Origin: Shinella sp. UYSO24
Lineage (GTDB): Bacteria > Pseudomonadota > Alphaproteobacteria > Rhizobiales > Rhizobiaceae
Reading direction: 5' to 3'
DNA: 64,000 nucleotides
NCBI GenBank assembly: GCA_902167985.1
Contig: CABHNZ010000006.1
Coordinates: forward strand, 246,869 to 310,868
The notes beneath the pieces were generated by a model. It was not told where the DNA came from, ran no database searches, and saw nothing but the letters and a program-made list of their open reading frames with translations. Of this stretch, positions 37,339 through 47,565 are shown one piece after another. Positions within the stretch are counted from its first letter, which is position 1; every line of letters begins with the position of its first letter. The position numbers and the translations under genes were made by a program.

Positions 37339-38980
37339 TGTCCAGCTCCGTTCTCTCCATTCGCAATCTGACCGTCGATCTTCCCAAGGGGGGCGACCGT
37401 CCGCATGCCGTCACCAATCTGTCGGTCGAGATCGGCGCCAAGGAAATCCTCTGCATCGTCGGAGAATCCGGTTCGGGCAAGTCGATCACATCGCTCGCAA
37501 CGATGGGGCTTTTGCCCAAGGCGCTGAAGCCGTCCTCCGGCGAAATCCTGTTCGAAGGGCGTGATGTCCTGAAGCTCTCGGCCAAGGATCACGCTGCGCT
37601 GCGCGGCACCCGCATGGGCATGATCTTTCAGGAGCCGATGAGCGCCCTCAACCCGTGCTACACGGTCGGTGAGCAGATCGAGGAAGTGTTCCGCGCCCAT
37701 ACGAAAATGACCCGTGCCGAGCAGCGGGCGCGCACGCTGGCACTTCTGGAAGAGGTTCGCCTGCCTGAGCCGCAGCGGCTCTATCATGCCTATCCGCACC
37801 AGCTTTCCGGTGGCCAGCGCCAGCGTATCGTCATTGCCATGGCGCTGGCGATGGAGCCGCGTCTGCTGATCGCCGACGAGCCGACCACCGCGCTCGACGT
37901 GACGACGCAGGCGCAGATCCTAGATCTCTTCAAGGAACTGCGCGACAAGCGCGATGCAGGCCTGCTCTTCGTTACCCATGATTTCGACGTGGTTGCCGAG
38001 ATTGCCGACCGCGTTCTCGTCATGCAGAAGGGTGTGGTGGTGGAGCAGGGCAGCGTCGATGACGTCCTGAACCGCCCGAGCCACCCCTATACGCAGCGAC
38101 TGATCGATGCGGTGCCGCGTCGCACAAGGCCAAGGGCTCACCGGACAGTTCCCGCCCGATCGGTCTTCGGGTCGCCGGTATCGAAAAGACCTTCCGCACG
38201 CCCGCGACACTGTTCAAGCCGGCCCGCACCGTGGCGGCGGTAAAGCCGATGGATTTCGTCATTCTGGAAGGCCAGACACTGGGTATCGTTGGCGAGTCCG
38301 GCTCTGGCAAGTCGACGCTGGTCAAATGCCTGATGGGGCTCGAGGAGCCGGACGAGGGCACCGTATGGATCGGCAACCAGCGGCTTGATACCGCAAGTGC
38401 TACGGCCCGCCGCGAGTTTCGCCGGCATATCCAAATCGTCTTTCAGGATCCCTATGGCTCGCTCAATCCGCGTCGACGGATCGGCGACCTGCTGATCGAG
38501 GGGCCGGTCAATTTCGGCGTGCCGAAGGCTGACGCCTTGAAGAAGGCGCGCGAACTGTTGAAGATCGTAAGGCTGGAGGAAGACGCGATGGATCGCTATC
38601 CGTCGCAGTTTTCCGGCGGCCAGCGCCAGCGTATTTCGATTGCGCGGGCGCTGATGGTGGAACCGAAGATCCTGATCGCCGACGAGGCCGTTTCGGCACT
38701 CGATGTGTCCGTGCAGAAGGACGTGCTGAAGCTTTTAAACGAGATCAAGACGACGGTCGGGCTGACGATGATCTTCATCACCCACGATCTGCGGGTGGCA
38801 TCGGAAGTGTCCGACCATATACTCGTGATGCAGAAGGGTGAGGCGGTCGAATACGGAACCGTCGACGAGGTCTTCGGCAACCCGCAGAAAGATTATACGC
38901 GGCATCTGATCACGGCCATGCCGGGCAGGGGCTGGGAAGTTCCCGACATGACAAACATCGTCGCCGGCAGCATGGCGTAA
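37338..38980 (+). CDS. Fused dual ABC ATPase, DppD-DppF type (one frame break)
   Basis: About 547 residues with two ATPase domains in one chain. Domain 1: Walker A GESGSGKSITS near 49, signature LSGGQRQRI, Walker B LLIADEPTTALD. Domain 2: Walker A GESGSGKSTLV, signature FSGGQRQRIS, Walker B ILIADEAVSALD, each followed by an H-loop. The frame breaks in the linker near 38110, fitting one lost base; the linker then reads KAKGSPDSSRPIGLRVAG. Fusion of DppD and DppF is common in rhizobia. Confidence 0.88.
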
Positions 38981-38990
38981 GGGCAGGATA

Positions 38991-40373
38991 ATGGAAAGAC
39001 AGGCAATCATCGCAGAAGCTTCGGCCTATGCGGCAAACGGCGATCTGGCGGCGGATTTGAAGCGGCTGGTGGCGCACCGGTCGATCAGCCAGTCCGAGGG
39101 TACGCCCGAGGCGCTGATGAACTACCTCTCCGATGAAATGGTGCCGCTGCTGAAGGGGCTCGGCTACGAGACGACGATCTTCGACAATCCGCGCGAGGGC
39201 GGTGCTCCCCTGCTGATCGCCACCCGCATCGAGGGCGAAGATCTGCCGACAGTGCTGACCTATGGCCATGGCGATGTCTGCAACGGCGAGGCGGCCCGCT
39301 GGCGCGAAGGGCTCGACCCTTTCACGCTTTCGATCGAGGGCGACAGGATCTATGGCCGCGGCACGGCCGACAACAAGATCCAGCACCTGATCAACATCAA
39401 GGCTCTCGAACAGGTTATCAAGGGTCGCGGCGCGCTCGGCTTCAATTCCAAGATCATCATCGAGATGGCCGAGGAGACCGGTTCCTACGGTTTGCGCGAG
39501 TTCTTCGAAGACAAGAAGGAGGCGCTCTCGGCCGATGTTCTGATTGCATCGGATGGCCCGCGGCTGGCCGTCGATACGCCGACCATGTTTATGGGCTCGC
39601 GCGGCGGGCTGCCCTTCGATCTCGTCGTGCATCTGCGCGACGGCGATCATCATTCCGGCAATTTCGGTGGCCTGCTTGCCGATCCGGTCGTCATCCTCTC
39701 GCATGCCATCGCCACGATCGTCGATGCACGTGGTCAGATCATGGTGCCCGAATGGCGGCCGACGAGCCTGACCGACGACATCCGGGAGGCATTGAAGGAT
39801 CTGCCGCCGCGCCGCCACGATCCGGATTGGGGGGAAGCCGATCTGACGCCTTCCGAGCGTGTGTTCGGCTGGAACTCGTTTGCCGTGCTCGCCATTTCTG
39901 CCGGCAATATCGCTGCCCCGCAGAACGCCATTGCCGGCTCCGCTAGGGCACGCTGCCAGCTGCGCTTCGTCGTCGGAACCGATGTCGACGACATTCTGCC
40001 GTCGCTGCGCCGGCATCTGGATGCGCATGGCTTTCCGATGGTGGAGGTGCGTGAGGCGAAGGACGAACCGTTCAAGGCGACGCGTTTTCCGCCGGATCAC
40101 CCCTGGGTCCGTTTCGTCGAGACATCGATTGCGAAAAGCAGCGGCAAGAACCCGCATGTCTTGCCGAACCTTGCCGGCTCGCTGCCGAACGATGCCTTTA
40201 CCGATATTCTCGGCCTGCCGACCATCTGGGTTCCCCATTCGCACGCGGAATGCGGCCAGCACGGCCCCAATGAACACGCGCTTCTCTCGATCGCCGAAGA
40301 GGGGATGCGGGTGATGACCGCACTCTTCCTCGATATTGCCGAGCAGGCACCGTCTCTTCGCGCCAAAACCTGA
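38991..40373 (+). CDS. M20-family metallopeptidase
   Basis: 460 residues, intact. Metal and catalytic residues are visible: His93 and Asp95 in YGHGDVC, Asp127 in GTADNK, and the Glu pair 161-162 in EMAEETGS. A late His motif VPHSHAECGQHGPNEH is typical of the family. Zinc-dependent cleavage of dipeptides or N-acyl/amide substrates in the cytoplasm is expected. The gene starts 11 bases after the transporter ATPase, so it most likely acts on the imported substrate. Confidence 0.88.
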   Translation: MERQAIIAEASAYAANGDLAADLKRLVAHRSISQSEGTPEALMNYLSDEMVPLLKGLGYETTIFDNPREGGAPLLIATRIEGEDLPTVLTYGHGDVCNGEAARWREGLDPFTLSIEGDRIYGRGTADNKIQHLINIKALEQVIKGRGALGFNSKIIIEMAEETGSYGLREFFEDKKEALSADVLIASDGPRLAVDTPTMFMGSRGGLPFDLVVHLRDGDHHSGNFGGLLADPVVILSHAIATIVDARGQIMVPEWRPTSLTDDIREALKDLPPRRHDPDWGEADLTPSERVFGWNSFAVLAISAGNIAAPQNAIAGSARARCQLRFVVGTDVDDILPSLRRHLDAHGFPMVEVREAKDEPFKATRFPPDHPWVRFVETSIAKSSGKNPHVLPNLAGSLPNDAFTDILGLPTIWVPHSHAECGQHGPNEHALLSIAEEGMRVMTALFLDIAEQAPSLRAKT

Positions 40374-40462
40374 TCTTCATCCAGGGCCCTTAGCTGGCGG
40401 TGCGTGTCAGCGCGCCGCCGGATCAAATGACAATCGTGATCGCTGCCATTGGAGAATGCCTC

Positions 40463-41958
40463 ATGCCTGTGTCTCACCCTGCCGATCTCACCGCCCGCGA
40501 AGCTGCCAGACTGATCGCCCAAAAAGAACTGTCGCCCGTCGAGATGGCCAAGGCCAGCATCGAACGGGTTGAAACGCTCAATCCGGCAATCAATGCTGTT
40601 GTCGCGCAGGATTTCGACCGGCTTCTGGATGAGGCAAGGGTTGCCGAAGCCAAGGTGATGGCGGGGGAGGCGCTTGGCCCCCTCCATGGACTGACTTTCG
40701 GCGTCAAGGACATGATCGACGTCACTGGCCTGCCGACGACCTTCGGCTCAGAAATCTTTCGCGACAATATCGCTGTGAAGGACGATGCGATTGTTGCAGC
40801 GATGCGGGCAGCCGGCGCCATGCCGCTCGGCAAGACCAACAATCCCGACTGGAGCGCCGGCGGCAACTCGATTAACAAGGTCTACGGCGTGACCGGCAAT
40901 CCGCATGACCTGACAAAGAGTGCAGCCGGCTCCTCTGGCGGTTCGGCAGCGCTTCTCGCTGCCCGGATGGCGCCGCTTGCCACCGGATCGGATACCGGCG
41001 GCAGCCTGCGCAATCCCGCCTCGTTTTGCGGCGTCGTCGGCTATCGGCCCTCGCCCGGCGTGGTGCCGGGTGATACGCGCGCAATCGGCCTCTTCCATTT
41101 GTCGACAAGCGGGCCGATGGCGCGCAACGTCGCTGACGTCGGCCTGATGCTTTCGGTCATGGCGCGGCCCGATTACCTTGATCCGCTGACAACCATGATC
41201 GATGGCAAGACGCTCTGGAACGCGGCCGATTTTGCCGATGTGAGGCCGCTCGACCTCAAAAAGCCGCGCGTCGCCTTCACCGAGGATTTCGGTTTCGCGC
41301 CGACGGAAGGCGTGGTGCGCGAGGCCTTCCGCAAGGTCGCTGCACGCATCATTCCGCATCTCGGCACCACCGACCAGCAACACCCGGCATCTCACGATGC
41401 CGACCGGATCTTCTCGGTCCTGCGGGCCATCGCCTTTGTCGGGCACGGCCGGTATCTCGAAAAGGATGCGGGCAAGGTTGGTCCCAACGTCAAGGCGAAT
41501 GTCGAGGAGGCATTTACCTATGGCATGCAGGACTCTACGACGCCCTTGCCGCCCAGACGGCTTACTATCGACGCTGGCAGCGTTTCTACGACGATTGGGA
41601 TTTCATACTCTGCCCGGCGGTGACGATCAGCCCGCGTGACTGGCACGAGCTTTACCCGACCGCAATCGATGGTCAGCCGACGAAGAGCTACTATCACTGG
41701 CTGGCCATGGCCTATGCCTCGACGCTTGCCGGGCATCCCTCGATCACCATTCCGGTCGGGCGCGATGCGCTCGGCATGCCGTTCGGCCTGCAGATCGTCG
41801 GCCGCCGGCATGACGATCTCGGCACCTTGCGCATGGCAGCCGCGATCGAGGCCCTGCTGGCGGATGATGCGACATTCGGCGTGCCGAAAATCGATCTCGA
41901 CAAACTGGCCTCTTCCGGGCCAATCAAAGATGTGCCGGGCTTCATGCCAGACTGGTAG
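40463..41958 (+). CDS. Amidase signature-family hydrolase (one frame break)
   Basis: About 498 residues. The Ser-cisSer-Lys triad is Lys82 (FGVKDMID), Ser157 (AAGSSGGSAA) and Ser181 (GSDTGGSLRNPA). The C-terminus has HPSITIPVGRDALGMPFG, characteristic of the family. The frame breaks near 41530 (one lost base). GGAGA lies seven bases before ATG 40463. It probably hydrolyses an amide produced from the imported compound, next to the M20 peptidase and the FAD oxidase in one operon. Confidence 0.87.
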
Positions 41959-42020
41959 GCTAAGTCTCTACGTGTCATTCCGTTGGGGGATCGTGGTCGC
42001 AATAGGGAAACGGGTGGGCA

Positions 42021-43253
42021 ATGGCTGAAATCGTCGTTCTGGGTGCCGGCATGGTCGGTGTGTCGAGTGCGCTGGCGCTGCAGGCGAATGGCCATGACGT
42101 GACGATCGTCGACCGCAAGGCGCCGGGCCGCGAGACCAGCTTCGGCAATGCCGGCATCATTCAGGTGGAGGCGGCAGAGCCCTATCCGCTGCCTCGTGAC
42201 ATCGCCGCGCAGGTAAAGATCGGGCTTGGTCGCACCAATGATGTCTTCTGGCGGCCGCGCGGGCTCATGCAGATGGCGCCGGCACTGCTTTCCTATTTTC
42301 GTCATTCCGCGCCGCAGCACCATGCAAGGATCGCACGGGTCTATGCCGGTCTCACATCCCGGGCCTCGCGTGACCATGCGCCGTTGATCGAGGCTGCCAA
42401 TGCGCAGAACATGATCTCGCGGGAGGGGCTGAGCTGCCTCTATCGTGATGCGCGCGCCTTCGAGGCCGCCGCAAAAGATGCCGAGCGGATCCGGTCCTCC
42501 TATGGCGTGACGTCCCGGGCTCTTGGCGGGGCCGAGTATCGGGCCGAAGAGCCGGCGCTGACGAAGACGCCCGCCGGTGTGATCCACTGGGACCAGAGCT
42601 GGAGCTGTTCCGATCCCGGTGCGCTGACGCAGGCCTATGCCCAGCTGTTCGAACGTCGGGGCGGCCGTCTTCTTTCCGGCGATGCTTCAACGCTTTCATC
42701 TTCCGCACGGGGCTGGAGTGTCAGAACGACGGACGGCGCCATCGAGGCGGAGCAGGCTGTCATTGCGCTCGGGCCATGGTCGCCGGAAATGCTGAAGACC
42801 TTCGGCTACAGCATTCCGATGGTCTACAAGCGGGGCTATCACGGCCATTTTTCCATGCCTGTCGCGCTGCGCCGGCCCTTCCTCGATGCCGCCAACGGCG
42901 TTGTCGCCGCATCCATGCGGCAGGGGTTGCGGATCACGACCGGGGCAGCACTCGTCACGCATGATGCGCCGGCCGATATCCGCCAGCTCGAACATGGCCG
43001 CCGGTCGCTCGGCGACCTGCTTGATCTTGGAAAGCGTGTCGAGGAGGAGCAGTGGTTCGGCACGCGGCCATGTCTGCCGGATATGCTGCCCATGGTTGGC
43101 GCCGCGCCGAAGCATAAAGGCCTTTGGTTCAACTTCGGCCATGGCCACCAGGGCTTTACGCTCGGGCCGACGACCGCCTCGCTTCTGGCGGAGGCCATGG
43201 ACGGTAATGTCGCCGCGGTTCGCAGCCTTCAGCCGGCGGAACGTTTGAATTGA
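42021..43253 (+). CDS. FAD-dependent oxidoreductase, D-amino-acid dehydrogenase (DadA) type
   Basis: 410 residues. An N-terminal Rossmann motif (VVLGAGMVGVSSALALQANG) and a DAO-domain layout are seen; the end WFNFGHGHQGFTLGPTT is typical of DadA/glycine-oxidase-like enzymes. It should oxidatively deaminate a D-amino or secondary amino acid and pass electrons to the chain or oxygen. As last gene of the importer/peptidase/amidase operon it may complete breakdown of a D-amino-acid-containing peptide. That substrate is an inference. Confidence 0.85.
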   Translation: MAEIVVLGAGMVGVSSALALQANGHDVTIVDRKAPGRETSFGNAGIIQVEAAEPYPLPRDIAAQVKIGLGRTNDVFWRPRGLMQMAPALLSYFRHSAPQHHARIARVYAGLTSRASRDHAPLIEAANAQNMISREGLSCLYRDARAFEAAAKDAERIRSSYGVTSRALGGAEYRAEEPALTKTPAGVIHWDQSWSCSDPGALTQAYAQLFERRGGRLLSGDASTLSSSARGWSVRTTDGAIEAEQAVIALGPWSPEMLKTFGYSIPMVYKRGYHGHFSMPVALRRPFLDAANGVVAASMRQGLRITTGAALVTHDAPADIRQLEHGRRSLGDLLDLGKRVEEEQWFGTRPCLPDMLPMVGAAPKHKGLWFNFGHGHQGFTLGPTTASLLAEAMDGNVAAVRSLQPAERLN

Positions 43254-43307
43254 ATGTATAACTTCAAATTTGATGCGTAAGGCTCAGTATTATTGCGACT
43301 TCTTTCG

Positions 43308-43592
43308 TTACGGGAAGAGGGCGGCGACCAAGTCGCGGCCGTCGAGATCCTGCCAAAGATCAATGCTGAGGGTGGGTGCGCGCCGCCTGAGCGTCCCGAC
43401 AAGCACTGCTGCGGCAATGGCCGATGATCCTGCGATCAGAACGACGCTTGCGCCGTCATCGGCATGATAGGTGTGCACGCTCCAGTCCGCCGGATCTGTT
43501 TCTGCGCGGATACAATGGTCGATGATCGAAAGTGTCTCTGTCAGCCCTGACCGGGCCGGCTTTGTCGACTTGCAGACGATCATGACCTTCAT
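43308..43592 (-). CDS. Hypothetical protein downstream of an EamA gene
   Basis: 94 residues starting MKVMIVCKSTKPARSG. A flavodoxin-like beginning (short beta strand, Lys-Ser-Thr turn) and a Gly/Ala-rich middle (VVLIAGSSAIAAAVLVGTL) suggest a small alpha/beta protein, but I do not recognise a family. It starts 12 bases after the EamA stop, so the two are in one operon. Confidence 0.55.
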   Translation of the reverse strand: MKVMIVCKSTKPARSGLTETLSIIDHCIRAETDPADWSVHTYHADDGASVVLIAGSSAIAAAVLVGTLRRRAPTLSIDLWQDLDGRDLVAALFP

Positions 43593-43603
43593 TGCCCGTC
43601 TCC

Positions 43604-44605
43604 CTATGTGCGGTCGGTTGGCCAGAGGCTTCGCTGGCGGCTGTTGCGTTCTCGCGTTCGCCCGTCGATATGCGCCTTGCTCCGGACTGCCCAGCCGGCG
43701 ATCACGATGCCGGAGAGGATGAGCAGGAAACCGGCGAGGCTGACGGCGGAAAGGTGCTCGCCCATCATGGTGACTGAGGCGATCGCACCGATGATCGGGA
43801 CGCCAAGTGTCAGGTTCGACATGGCAAAGACCGAGATCCTCCGACCAACCTCCGCCGAAACGACGAAGCAGAAGGATGTGGCGACCGGGCCGAAATAGAG
43901 GATGAGCAGGAGAAGGTTCGGCGTCCATTTAATGGTCGTCGGCGGCCCGTCGATCACCCATGCGATCGGGATAAGGACGACGGTCGCAAGCGCCATTTCC
44001 CAGGGCGCAAGCTGCAACGGCGTGGCATTCCAGCGATGGCGACGAACATGCAGGATCACGGTCGACCAGCAGATGGCGGCAAGCACAAGCAGGCCGGCGC
44101 CGATGGGAGAACCTCGATTGCTCCAGTCGATCGAGAGCGGCGAAGACATGAGCGCGATACCGCCCATCCCGACTGTGACGGCAACCAGCTGGAGGCGCGT
44201 CGGGCGCTCCCTGAAGATCAGATAGGCGATCAGCACGGACCAGAGTGGCGTCGAATAGGCCAGAAGCGAGGCCTTGCCGGCGTCGATGAATGTCATCGCC
44301 ACCATGCCGAGCCCGGTGAAGGCGGCCATTTGCAGGAGGCCGATACTGGCCACGATGGGCAGATCGCCGCGCGACGGCAGGCGCAGATCCTTGCGAAACA
44401 GACCGAGTGCGAAAAGGCAGATGCTGCTCGTGGCAAAACGCAGGACTGCAAGCCAGAGCGGAGGCGCCTGCTGGACGGCGAGTTTCATCACCGGCCAGCT
44501 GAGGCCCCAGAGGATCACCATGCCGGCAAGCAGCATCATGTCCGAGGCGGAGACGAGCGGCTTTGCGGCCGGGCACTGCCGGCCTTGCGAAACCGCCCTT
44601 GTCAT
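43604..44605 (-). CDS. EamA/DMT-family transporter
   Basis: 333 residues with about ten membrane helices in two EamA repeats (GMVILWGLSWPVMKLAV begins the first, GAGLLVLAAICWSTVILHV the second). Family members export amino acids or other metabolites. Start ATG 44605 (MTRAVSQG) is chosen because the upstream extension overlaps the divergent Lrp promoter. The Lrp-type regulator gene starts 53 bases away on the other strand, a common pairing for amino-acid exporters. The substrate is not determinable. Confidence 0.87.
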   Translation of the reverse strand: MTRAVSQGRQCPAAKPLVSASDMMLLAGMVILWGLSWPVMKLAVQQAPPLWLAVLRFATSSICLFALGLFRKDLRLPSRGDLPIVASIGLLQMAAFTGLGMVAMTFIDAGKASLLAYSTPLWSVLIAYLIFRERPTRLQLVAVTVGMGGIALMSSPLSIDWSNRGSPIGAGLLVLAAICWSTVILHVRRHRWNATPLQLAPWEMALATVVLIPIAWVIDGPPTTIKWTPNLLLLILYFGPVATSFCFVVSAEVGRRISVFAMSNLTLGVPIIGAIASVTMMGEHLSAVSLAGFLLILSGIVIAGWAVRSKAHIDGRTRERNSRQRSLWPTDRT

Positions 44606-44658
44606 CGCCTTGTGCCTCTGGCTAAATTGAAAGAAAACATCCGGGGAACTACCAAATA

Positions 44659-45140
44659 ATGAAAGAAATGACCGCCGATGACGAAACGCTTGATGCAATC
44701 GACCTCAATATTCTGCGCAATCTGCAGAAGAATGGCCGGCTGACGAATGCCGAGCTGGCCACCAAGGTCAATCTCAGCGCAGCCACCTGCCACCGACGCA
44801 CCCAGAAACTGTTCAAGCGGAAGGCGATCAGGGGTGTGCGGGCGATCGTCGATCCGGCTGCCATCGATCTCGAAGTGGTCGTGATGGTCGGCGTCGTCCT
44901 CGACAGGTCGACGCCGGAGTCTTTCGCGGCCTTTGAAAAGGCGATCAAGGCGCTCGGCTTCGTGATCGAATGCTATCTCATTGCCGGCGACTACGATTAT
45001 TTCCTGAGATCCGCGTCAGCAGCATGCAGGCCTTCAACCGCCTGCATGGCAACCAGCTGCTGACCCTGCCGGGGGTGCGCCAGACCCGCACTTTCTTCGT
45101 CATGAAGGAAGTCACGGATAACGCCCCCCTGGCGTTTTGA
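44659..45140 (+). CDS. Lrp/AsnC-family regulator (one frame break)
   Basis: About 160 residues. The helix-turn-helix is in LQKNGRLTNAELATKVNLSAATCHRR; the C-terminal amino-acid-binding (RAM) domain includes VIECYLIAGDYDYFL. A break near 45008 fits one lost base and resumes as SMQAFNRLHGNQLLTLPGV. Divergent from the EamA exporter and convergent with acdS (15 bases between stops). It likely controls the exporter; it is not in the usual divergent position of AcdR relative to acdS. Confidence 0.85.
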
Positions 45141-45155
45141 AAGGATCTTGCGGGT

Positions 45156-46169
45156 TCAGCCGTTGCGGTAGGTGTAGCTGTAGCCGTTGAGCGCCGGTGC
45201 GCCGCCGAGATGGGCGTAGAGAACCTTCGATCCCTTGGGGAAGAAGCCCTTGCGCGTCAGGTCGATCATACCCTGCATGGATTTGCCTTCATAGACCGGG
45301 TCGGTGATCATCGCCTCGGTGCGTGCAGCAAGGCGGATCGCCTCGTTGGTCTCGTGCGACGGAACGCCATAGGCCGGGTAGGCATAGTCGTTGAGGATGA
45401 CGATCTCGTCTTCGCGGACCGGACGGCCGAGTTCAACGAGTTCGGCCGTGTTGTCGACGATCTGGCGAACCTGGGCGCGGGTCTGTTCTGGCGTGCCGGA
45501 AGCATCGATACCGATGACGCGGTCGGCGCGATCCTGTGCCGCAAAGCCGACGATCATGCCGGCCTGGGTGGAGCCGGTGACGACGCAGACGACGATATAG
45601 TCGAACTTGAAGCCGAGTTCGGCTTCCTGGGCTGCGACCTCTTCGGCAAAGGCGACATAGCCGAGGCCGCCATATTTATGCACCGAAGCGCCTGCCGGAA
45701 TGGCGTAGGGCTTGCCGCCCTCGTCGATGACCGACTGGATCGCATCTTCCCAGCTCTGGCGGATGCCGATGTCGAAGCCGTCGTCAACGATACGGCTGTC
45801 GGCGCCCATCAGGCGGGTCATCAGGATGTTGCCGACGCGATCATAGACGGCGTCTTCATGGGGAACCCAGCTTTCCTGCACCAGCCGGCACTTCATGCCG
45901 AGCTTGGCGGCAACAGCTGCCACCATGCGGGTGTGGTTGGATTGAACGCCGCCGATCGAGACCAGCGTATCGGCATTGGAGGCGATCGCGTCCGGCACGA
46001 TATATTCGAGCTTGCGCAGCTTGTTGCCGCCCATGGCGAGGCCGGAATTGCAATCTTCGCGCTTGGCCCAGATCTCCACCTCACCACCGAGGGCTTCGGT
46101 CAGGCGCGGCAGGTATTCGATGGCCGTCGGGCCGAAGGTGAGGGGGTAGCGTTCAAATTTTTCGAGCAT
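45156..46169 (-). CDS. acdS: 1-aminocyclopropane-1-carboxylate deaminase
   Basis: 337 residues, full length. A PLP enzyme that splits ACC, the plant ethylene precursor, to alpha-ketobutyrate and ammonia in the cytoplasm. PLP Lys50 ([10 protein letters not shown]), Ser77 (GGVQSNHTR), Tyr293-Glu294 (PVYEGKSM) and Leu321 (YAHLGGAP) correspond to Lys51, Ser78, Tyr294, Glu295 and Leu322 that separate true ACC deaminases from D-cysteine desulfhydrases. ATG 46169 has GGAG six bases upstream. It stands as a single gene; the frame is intact. This trait can lower plant ethylene in root-associated bacteria. Confidence 0.95.
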   Translation of the reverse strand: MLEKFERYPLTFGPTAIEYLPRLTEALGGEVEIWAKREDCNSGLAMGGNKLRKLEYIVPDAIASNADTLVSIGGVQSNHTRMVAAVAAKLGMKCRLVQESWVPHEDAVYDRVGNILMTRLMGADSRIVDDGFDIGIRQSWEDAIQSVIDEGGKPYAIPAGASVHKYGGLGYVAFAEEVAAQEAELGFKFDYIVVCVVTGSTQAGMIVGFAAQDRADRVIGIDASGTPEQTRAQVRQIVDNTAELVELGRPVREDEIVILNDYAYPAYGVPSHETNEAIRLAARTEAMITDPVYEGKSMQGMIDLTRKGFFPKGSKVLYAHLGGAPALNGYSYTYRNG

Positions 46170-46533
46170 CGAGGTCTCCATCTGTCGATGCGAAATTGCT
46201 ACCACTGCACCGGCGGAAGGTGCTTTCTAATGTTGGCAGTAAACAAAGCGAATTGAGTGAGAATCGGCGAAACTTGGAAATGATGGATCAATAAGTCTCG
46301 CAAAATGAGAGAATCTTTCAGTGGCTATCCTGAGCCGTTCTATTGGCTGTTACCCGTCGGTTCTGCGCCACTAAATAGCTTGCTTTCGCAAAGCGGGCGC
46401 GGCGCGAAAGGCGTCTTGGCACGGCAAATCACCAAACATGTGGAGTTCACTCATGTTTTGTGGTGCGATTACTTGCCGGTCGGTGGCTGTCTGCGATACC
46501 CGGTTGTCATCGCCGTTTGATCGAGGATAGAGC
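46170..46533. other. Divergent promoter region of acdS and the esterase gene
   Basis: About 360 bases without a gene. AT-richer sequence next to acdS (46200-46320) should hold its promoter. I found no certain Lrp-, NifA- or iron-type box by eye. Confidence 0.4.
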
Positions 46534-47423
46534 GTGCAGAACTCCACTTGCTTTTCGATGCCGAATACCCGGTTCGTTGATATCGCGCCTGCGGCCGGTG
46601 GCGAGCCCTACCGGATCTTTCTCTATGTCCCGAAAGGCGAGGCGCCGGAGGCCGGCTGGCCGTTGCTGGTGACGACGGATGGCAATGCGACATTTCCTTT
46701 TGCGGCATCAAGCCTCGTCACGCAGGCGCCTTATCCCACGGGAACGAACGTCGGCTGGGGTGTGATTGCCGCCATCGGCTATCCCACGGACGAGCCTTAT
46801 GACGCCATGCGCCGCGCCTGGGATCTCGGCCCGCCGCCGAGCAAGACCTACCCGCCCTACCACGAGGGCGGCCCGCCGGTCGTCATCGGCGGTACTGGGG
46901 ATCTGCTGGATTTCATCGAGGCGCAACTTCTGCCGGCGATCGAGGCTATCGCGCCGATCGATCCGCAGCGCAGGTCGCTCTTCGGGCATTCGTTCGGCGG
47001 GCTCTTTGTTCTCTACGCTCTGTTTGCCCGGCCGGGCCTGTTCAAGAACTGGATTGCCGCGAGCCCGACCATCTATTGGGAGGGCAGCGAGATCCTCAAT
47101 GACGAGGCGCGGCGCGCGATGGCGCCGGGCAACGCGCCCTTCCTGCATCTTTCCGCAGGTGAATATGAGGGCGATCGCTGGCGCCGTTCCAATATCTCAA
47201 TGCCGATGCCGAGAGTCGGCTCGAAAAGCGCAAGAAGGAGCGAACGATCGAACTTGCGGAAGAGATGGCCGAGCGGCTGGACAATACATCGGACGGCATT
47301 CGCACGCAGTTCGAGATTTTTGCCGGCACGACCCACATGTCCGTCGTCGGTCCGGCAGTCAATCGGGCCGTCGGCATTGCCTTCGCCGTGCGTTCTGAGG
47401 CCGATATCTCCGTCATTCCATAA
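46534..47423 (+). CDS. Alpha/beta-hydrolase esterase, ferric-siderophore esterase-like (one frame break)
   Basis: About 296 residues of the esterase-D/Fes-IroE type. Nucleophile Ser153 lies in GHSFGG, and a C-terminal catalytic His is in GTTHMSVV. The phrases YRIFLYVPKGEAP and NWIAASPTIYWE are typical of bacterial siderophore esterases. It has no signal peptide, so it acts in the cytoplasm. GTG 46534 is used as start (GAGGA upstream). The break near 47185 fits one lost base. Placed before the TonB receptor, it probably releases iron from the imported siderophore. Confidence 0.78.
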
Positions 47424-47470
47424 GCATTTCTGCAGATTGGGGAAGAGTCACGAACGCGTGATAACGAAGT

Positions 47471-47485
47471 TGACTCTTTTAGTCC
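47471..47485. promoter_or_regulatory. Possible iron-responsive (RirA-type) operator at the receptor promoter
   Basis: TGA-N9-TCC here is one base from the rhizobial iron-responsive operator TGA-N9-TCA. It overlaps a -35-like TTGACT at 47470 that is 17 bases before GTAGTT. The site is 81 bases before the receptor start. The match is short, so confidence is modest. Confidence 0.4.
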
Positions 47486-47565
47486 TGTTTTTGTAGTTTC
47501 GGCGCGAGCACGGTGATTTGGGAAATCGCCGGAAGTTGGGGCGTCGAATTCAAAAAGGGAATGCC

